Source: JAVVHH01 sp963835135 (GTDB taxonomy: Bacteria; Pseudomonadota; Alphaproteobacteria; Acetobacterales; Acetobacteraceae). From it: 64,000 bases of DNA. The stretch is taken from the NCBI GenBank assembly GCA_963835135.1, contig CAWIEF010000001.1, positions 248,001 to 312,000 of the forward strand, given 5' to 3'. Numbering within the stretch: position 1 is the stretch's first letter; each line of letters starts with the position of its first letter. A program made the position numbers and the translations under genes. Below, one piece after another: positions 60,757 to 64,000 of this stretch. Below the pieces are notes generated by a model. It had not been told where the DNA came from. It ran no database searches and saw nothing but the letters and a program-made list of their open reading frames with translations.

Positions 60757-62378
60757 CAAGCGTCCTCTCCCCGGGTTTCGGCGATGCGGCGCAGCGCGCC
60801 GCGTTGCAGCTTGCCGCTCTGGGTTTTCGGTAGCTGGTCCACGAAGACGATTGCGCGAGGGTATTTGTACGGAGCGATCGCCTGCTTGACGTGATCCTGC
60901 AGCGCTTCGGCCAGCGCGGGCGCGCCGATCCACCCCTCCGCGAGCACGACATAGGCCTGCACGATGCGGCCGCGCTCCGGGTCGGGCGCGCCGACCACGC
61001 CGGCCTCGAGCACGGCGGGATGCGCCAGCAGCGCCGCTTCGACTTCCGGGCCGGCGATGTTGTAGCCGGCGGAGACGATCATGTCGTCGTTGCGCGCCTG
61101 ATACCAGAAATACCCGTCCTCATCCCGGATGTAGGTGTCCCCGGTGATGTTCCAGCCATCCTCGACATAGACGGACTGCCGGGCGTCATCGAGGTAGCGG
61201 CAGCCGATCGGGCCGCGCACGGCGAGGCGCCCGGGCGTGCCGGGCGGCACGTCTCGGCCGTTGGCGTCGATGACCCGGGCTTCGTAGCCCGGCAGCGGCT
61301 TGCCAGTGGCGCCCGGCCGGATCTCGTCCTCGCGGGCGGAAATGAAGATGTGCAGCATCTCGGTGGCGCCGATGCCGTCCATGAGTTGCAGGCCGGTGGC
61401 GGCGAGCCAGGAGTCATAGATCGGCTTCGGCAAGGTCTCGCCGGCGGAGACGCATTTGCGCAGACTGGAAAGGTCTGCGCCGGCGGATTTGGCCAGGATG
61501 GCGCGATAGGCGGTCGGCGAAGTGAAGCAGATGGTGGCGCGGTATTCGGCGATGGCGGCGGCGAGGTCGGCCGGGCCGGCGCGCTCGAGCAGGATGCCGG
61601 CCGCGCCGATGCGGAACGGGAACAGCACGAGGCCGCCGAGGCCGAAGGTGAAGGCGAGCGGCGGGGATCCGATGAAGCGGTCGTCCAGCGTCGCGCGCAG
61701 GATGTCGCGCGCGTAACAGTCGCAGATGATCAGCAGGTCGCGATGGAAGTGGATGGTGGCCTTGGGCAAGCCGGTGGTGCCGGAGGTGAAGCCGAGCAGG
61801 CAGGGGTCGTCGGCGCGGGACGCGACGGGGACGAACGGGGCCGGGGCAGGGGGGAGAAGGGCACCGAGTTCGCCGCCTGCGGTGCCGGACCAGGTAACGA
61901 GCCGGGCCGGCCGGGCGGCGCGGGCGAGCGCCTCGTCCATGTCGTCACGCAGCCCGGTATCGCACAGGACCAGGCCGATGGCCGCCTTGTCGAGGATTTG
62001 CACCAGCTCGTGCGCCCGGAGCAGCGGCATGGTCGCCACCACGACCCCGCCCGCCTTGATCACTGCCAGGTATAGCGCAACCATCGTGGGATTGTTGGCC
62101 GAACGCAGCAGCACCCGGTGTCCCGGCACCATCCCGAGCGCGCCGGTCAGCACGTGGGCCATGCGGTCGATCATGGCCGCCAGTTCGGCGTAGCTCCATC
62201 GCACCCCAGGCGCGATCAGCGCGACGCGGTCCCCCCTCCCCGCTTCGACGTGGCGGTCGACCAGTTCGACGGTGGCGTTGAGGTGCTCGGGGTAGCCGAG
62301 CCGGTCGAGGTTGATGAAGGCCGGAAGCGTGTCCGGATGCGGCATCCGATCGCGCACGAAGCTGTCGCAGTCGGGCAT
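60756..62378 (-). CDS. Benzoate/2-aminobenzoate-CoA ligase family protein
   Basis: 540 residues, ANL superfamily. LGFTSGTTGLPKATIHFHRD is the phosphate-binding loop, SPPLAFTFGLGGLVLFPFRI and MDGIGATEMLHIFISARED are typical of aryl-CoA ligases of the 2-aminobenzoate/benzoate clade, and PKTQSGKLQRGALR holds the catalytic Lys. It activates an aromatic acid as its CoA thioester. ATG at 62378 follows a GGGGG run; a GTG one codon upstream is the alternative. A repeat copy lies between this gene and the enoyl-CoA hydratase gene. Confidence 0.88.
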   Translation of the reverse strand: MPDCDSFVRDRMPHPDTLPAFINLDRLGYPEHLNATVELVDRHVEAGRGDRVALIAPGVRWSYAELAAMIDRMAHVLTGALGMVPGHRVLLRSANNPTMVALYLAVIKAGGVVVATMPLLRAHELVQILDKAAIGLVLCDTGLRDDMDEALARAARPARLVTWSGTAGGELGALLPPAPAPFVPVASRADDPCLLGFTSGTTGLPKATIHFHRDLLIICDCYARDILRATLDDRFIGSPPLAFTFGLGGLVLFPFRIGAAGILLERAGPADLAAAIAEYRATICFTSPTAYRAILAKSAGADLSSLRKCVSAGETLPKPIYDSWLAATGLQLMDGIGATEMLHIFISAREDEIRPGATGKPLPGYEARVIDANGRDVPPGTPGRLAVRGPIGCRYLDDARQSVYVEDGWNITGDTYIRDEDGYFWYQARNDDMIVSAGYNIAGPEVEAALLAHPAVLEAGVVGAPDPERGRIVQAYVVLAEGWIGAPALAEALQDHVKQAIAPYKYPRAIVFVDQLPKTQSGKLQRGALRRIAETRGEDA

Positions 62379-62395
62379 CACGGACCCCCGGGAGA

Positions 62396-62490
62396 CGTCA
62401 TCGCGAGGAACGCAGCGACGCGGCGATCCAGGGCGGCGAGCGCGGTCCGCGCCGATGGACTGCCGCGTCGCTCCGCTCCTCGCAGTGACG
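62396..62490. repeat. Palindromic intergenic repeat, copy 5
   Basis: It starts cgtcatcgcgaggaacg and ends ctcctcgcagtgacg. It stands between the enoyl-CoA hydratase and CoA ligase genes, again inside an operon of catabolic genes. Confidence 0.85.
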
Positions 62491-62522
62491 AGACAGGGCG
62501 ATGACAGGCGGGGCGCGCCATC

Positions 62523-63320
62523 TCAACTCCCCTCGAACACGGGGGTGCGCTTTTCGGCGAAGGCCTGGAACGCTCGGTGGAAGTCGCCGGTGGTCATGCA
62601 GAGCGCCTGGGCAACGGCCTCGGCGTCGATCGCGGCCTCGACGCCCATGGCCCACTCCATGTGCAGCATGCGCTTGGTGACACCGTTGGCGTAGGTCGGC
62701 CCCTCGGTCATGATCTTGGCGAGAGTCGTGGCTTCGGCCAGCGCGTCCCCTTTGGCGGCGAGGCGGTTGAAGAAGCCCCAGCGCTCGCCCTCCTCGGCGG
62801 TCATGAAGCGGCCGGTGTAGAGCAGTTCGGAGGCGCGGCCCTGGCCGATGAGGCGCGGCAGGATCGCGCAGGCGCCCATGTCGCAGCCCGCGAGCCCGAC
62901 CCGGTTGAACAGGAACGCCACCTTGGCGCCCGCGCCGGCCACCCGTAGGTCGGACGCCATGGCGATGATGGCCCCGGCGCCCGCGCAGATACCCTCGACG
63001 GCGGCGACGATCGGCTGCGGGCAGGCGCGCATCTCCTTGACCAAATCGCCGGTCATGGTGGTGAAGGCGTGCAGCCCGGCGGTGCCCATCTTGGTCAGCG
63101 GCTCGATGATCTCGAACACGTCGCCGCCGCTGCAGAAGTTGCCGCCGGCGCCGGTGATCACGATGGCGGTGATGCCGGTCTCGGTGCGCCAGGCACGGAA
63201 GGTGTCGCGCAGTTCGGCGTAGCTCTCGAAGGTGAGCGGGTTCTTCCGCTCCGGCCGGTTCAGGGTGATGGTCGCCACGCCGGCTTGGAGCGAGAGCGCG
63301 AAATGCTGGGGCGCGGTCAT
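62523..63320 (-). CDS. Enoyl-CoA hydratase/isomerase family protein
   Basis: 265 residues, crotonase fold. The oxyanion-hole segments are VITGAGGNFCSGGDVFEI and VEGICAGAGAIIAMASDLRV; the later FNRVGLAGCDMGACAILPRL carries an acidic residue where many hydratases have the catalytic Glu. In the context of an aryl-CoA ligase it could act on a ring-reduced or ring-opened CoA ester. Coupled to the MarR gene by ATGA. Confidence 0.9.
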   Translation of the reverse strand: MTAPQHFALSLQAGVATITLNRPERKNPLTFESYAELRDTFRAWRTETGITAIVITGAGGNFCSGGDVFEIIEPLTKMGTAGLHAFTTMTGDLVKEMRACPQPIVAAVEGICAGAGAIIAMASDLRVAGAGAKVAFLFNRVGLAGCDMGACAILPRLIGQGRASELLYTGRFMTAEEGERWGFFNRLAAKGDALAEATTLAKIMTEGPTYANGVTKRMLHMEWAMGVEAAIDAEAVAQALCMTTGDFHRAFQAFAEKRTPVFEGS

Positions 63321-63829
63321 GGGGCCTGCTCCGGATGGATGGCGTCGTGCACGGATCGCTTGAGGCCGCCGAGCCGGGACCACAGCGCCGCCTGGTCGTC
63401 CGGCGCGACGCCGGCCAGCAGTTCGGCCACCCAATCGCTATGCGCCTGGGCCATCTTGCCGAACGCCCGGCGGCCGCGCGGGGTGAGCCGCACGCGGACG
63501 GCCCGGCGGTCGCGCTCGGAGACCAGGCGCTCGATGGCGCCCTCCTGCGCGAGGCGTTCGACCAGGCCGGTGACGTTGCCGGTGGAGACCATCATGCGGC
63601 GCGAGACTTCGCCGAGCAGGATTCCCGCCGGTGCGCGCTCGAGCTGGGCCATGAGGTCGAAGCGCGGCAGCGTGGTGTTGAACTGCTCGCGCAGGCGCTT
63701 GCGGATCTCGGCTTCAATGAGGTTGGCGCAGGTGAGCAGGCGGAGCCAGAGGCGCAACTCGGTGCGATGGCGCTCAGGGTTCTCCTCGACCTTGCGTTCG
63801 GCGTCGATCAGTTCGGCCCGCGCGCTCAT
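63317..63829 (-). CDS. MarR family transcriptional regulator
   Basis: 170 residues. The winged helix runs from LPRFDLMAQLERAPAGILLG through EVSRRMMVSTGNVTGLVERL and the wing VSERDRRAVRVRLTPRGRRA. It is embedded in the operon it presumably controls, between the SDR and enoyl-CoA hydratase genes. Repressors of this type for aromatic CoA pathways usually respond to the aryl-CoA itself; that is inference here. Confidence 0.92.
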   Translation of the reverse strand: MSARAELIDAERKVEENPERHRTELRLWLRLLTCANLIEAEIRKRLREQFNTTLPRFDLMAQLERAPAGILLGEVSRRMMVSTGNVTGLVERLAQEGAIERLVSERDRRAVRVRLTPRGRRAFGKMAQAHSDWVAELLAGVAPDDQAALWSRLGGLKRSVHDAIHPEQAP

Positions 63830-64000
63830 GTCTCGCCGCCGGCGATGGCGAGGGCTTGGCCGGTGATGCCGCTGGCGCCGGGCCCGGCGAGGAACAGCAC
63901 GGCGGCGGCGACCTCGCCGGGCTGGATCAAGCGGCCGAGCGGGTTGGCCTTGGTGAAGTCGGCCCGCAGCGCGTCGCGGGCGCGGCCGGTCTTCTGCTCG
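63826..64000 (-). CDS. SDR-family oxidoreductase, C-terminal fragment (gene continues past window)
   Basis: Only the last 57 codons are present. ANPLGRLIQPGEVAAAVLFL and ASGITGQALAIAGGE are the standard C-terminal motifs of FabG-like short-chain dehydrogenases. The stop overlaps the MarR start by ATGA, so it is co-transcribed with the aryl-CoA genes and probably serves as a 3-hydroxyacyl-CoA-type dehydrogenase. Confidence 0.85.
   Translation of the reverse strand, partial: EQKTGRARDALRADFTKANPLGRLIQPGEVAAAVLFLAGPGASGITGQALAIAGGET

Overview
The window is GC-rich, densely packed DNA from an alphaproteobacterium, most likely of the Rhodospirillales/Acetobacteraceae type. Clues are the conserved run pcm-like / tolC / popZ (DUF2497) / valS, a mitochondrial-type NDUFS4-like complex I accessory subunit, a beta-class GST, a PEP-CTERM tail and the wealth of peptide-type ABC importers. 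No phage genes, transposases, rRNA or CRISPR array were seen. Genes sit in tight operons with many ATGA or TGATG stop/start overlaps, and no stretch over 300 bases lacks a gene.

Region 1 (1-6.3 kb) is envelope-related: the tail of a PEP-CTERM protein and its terminator, a secreted-looking repeat protein with DUF5648 modules, a GT2-GT4 fused glycosyltransferase and a GT87 membrane glycosyltransferase. Region 2 (6.3-15.4 kb) is housekeeping: tRNA-Cys, pcm-like, tolC, popZ, valS, ilvD, a PsiE-type membrane protein and xth. Region 3 (15.4-20.4 kb, minus strand) is an oxalate operon: binding protein, alpha/beta hydrolase, oxc, frc. Region 4 (20.5-24.7 kb) holds single genes: a Tat-type SDR, the NDUFS4-like subunit, a 2'-5' RNA ligase family protein, pirin, and an apparently frameshifted ketopantoate reductase-like gene.

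Region 5 (24.7-37.6 kb) is a catabolic island in which a dipeptide-class ABC importer is co-transcribed with hydantoinase B and A and flanked by two M28-like peptidase paralogues. Its binding protein appears circularly permuted, and both M28 proteins lack the usual catalytic Glu-Glu. Region 6 (38.2-43.7 kb) is a second five-gene peptide-class importer, ended by a very strong terminator. Region 7 (43.8-60.4 kb) is a second island. A minus-strand operon (acyl-CoA ligase, thiolase-like protein without catalytic Cys/His, DUF35 protein, FAD dehydrogenase, DHDPS-type aldolase, M20 dipeptidase) diverges from an EthD-like protein and a third importer with a fused double ATPase. A winged-helix regulator, a dienelactone hydrolase fusion and a RutA-like flavin monooxygenase follow. 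A shared AT-rich dyad lies in the divergent intergenic region and just upstream of the hydrolase gene, so one regulator may control the island. Region 8 (60.4-64 kb) carries a 2-aminobenzoate-CoA-ligase-like gene with RidA, enoyl-CoA hydratase, MarR and SDR genes.

A roughly 100-bp palindromic repeat occurs in four full copies and one fragment, mostly inside these catabolic operons. Substrates of the transporters and of the CoA pathway cannot be read from sequence alone.
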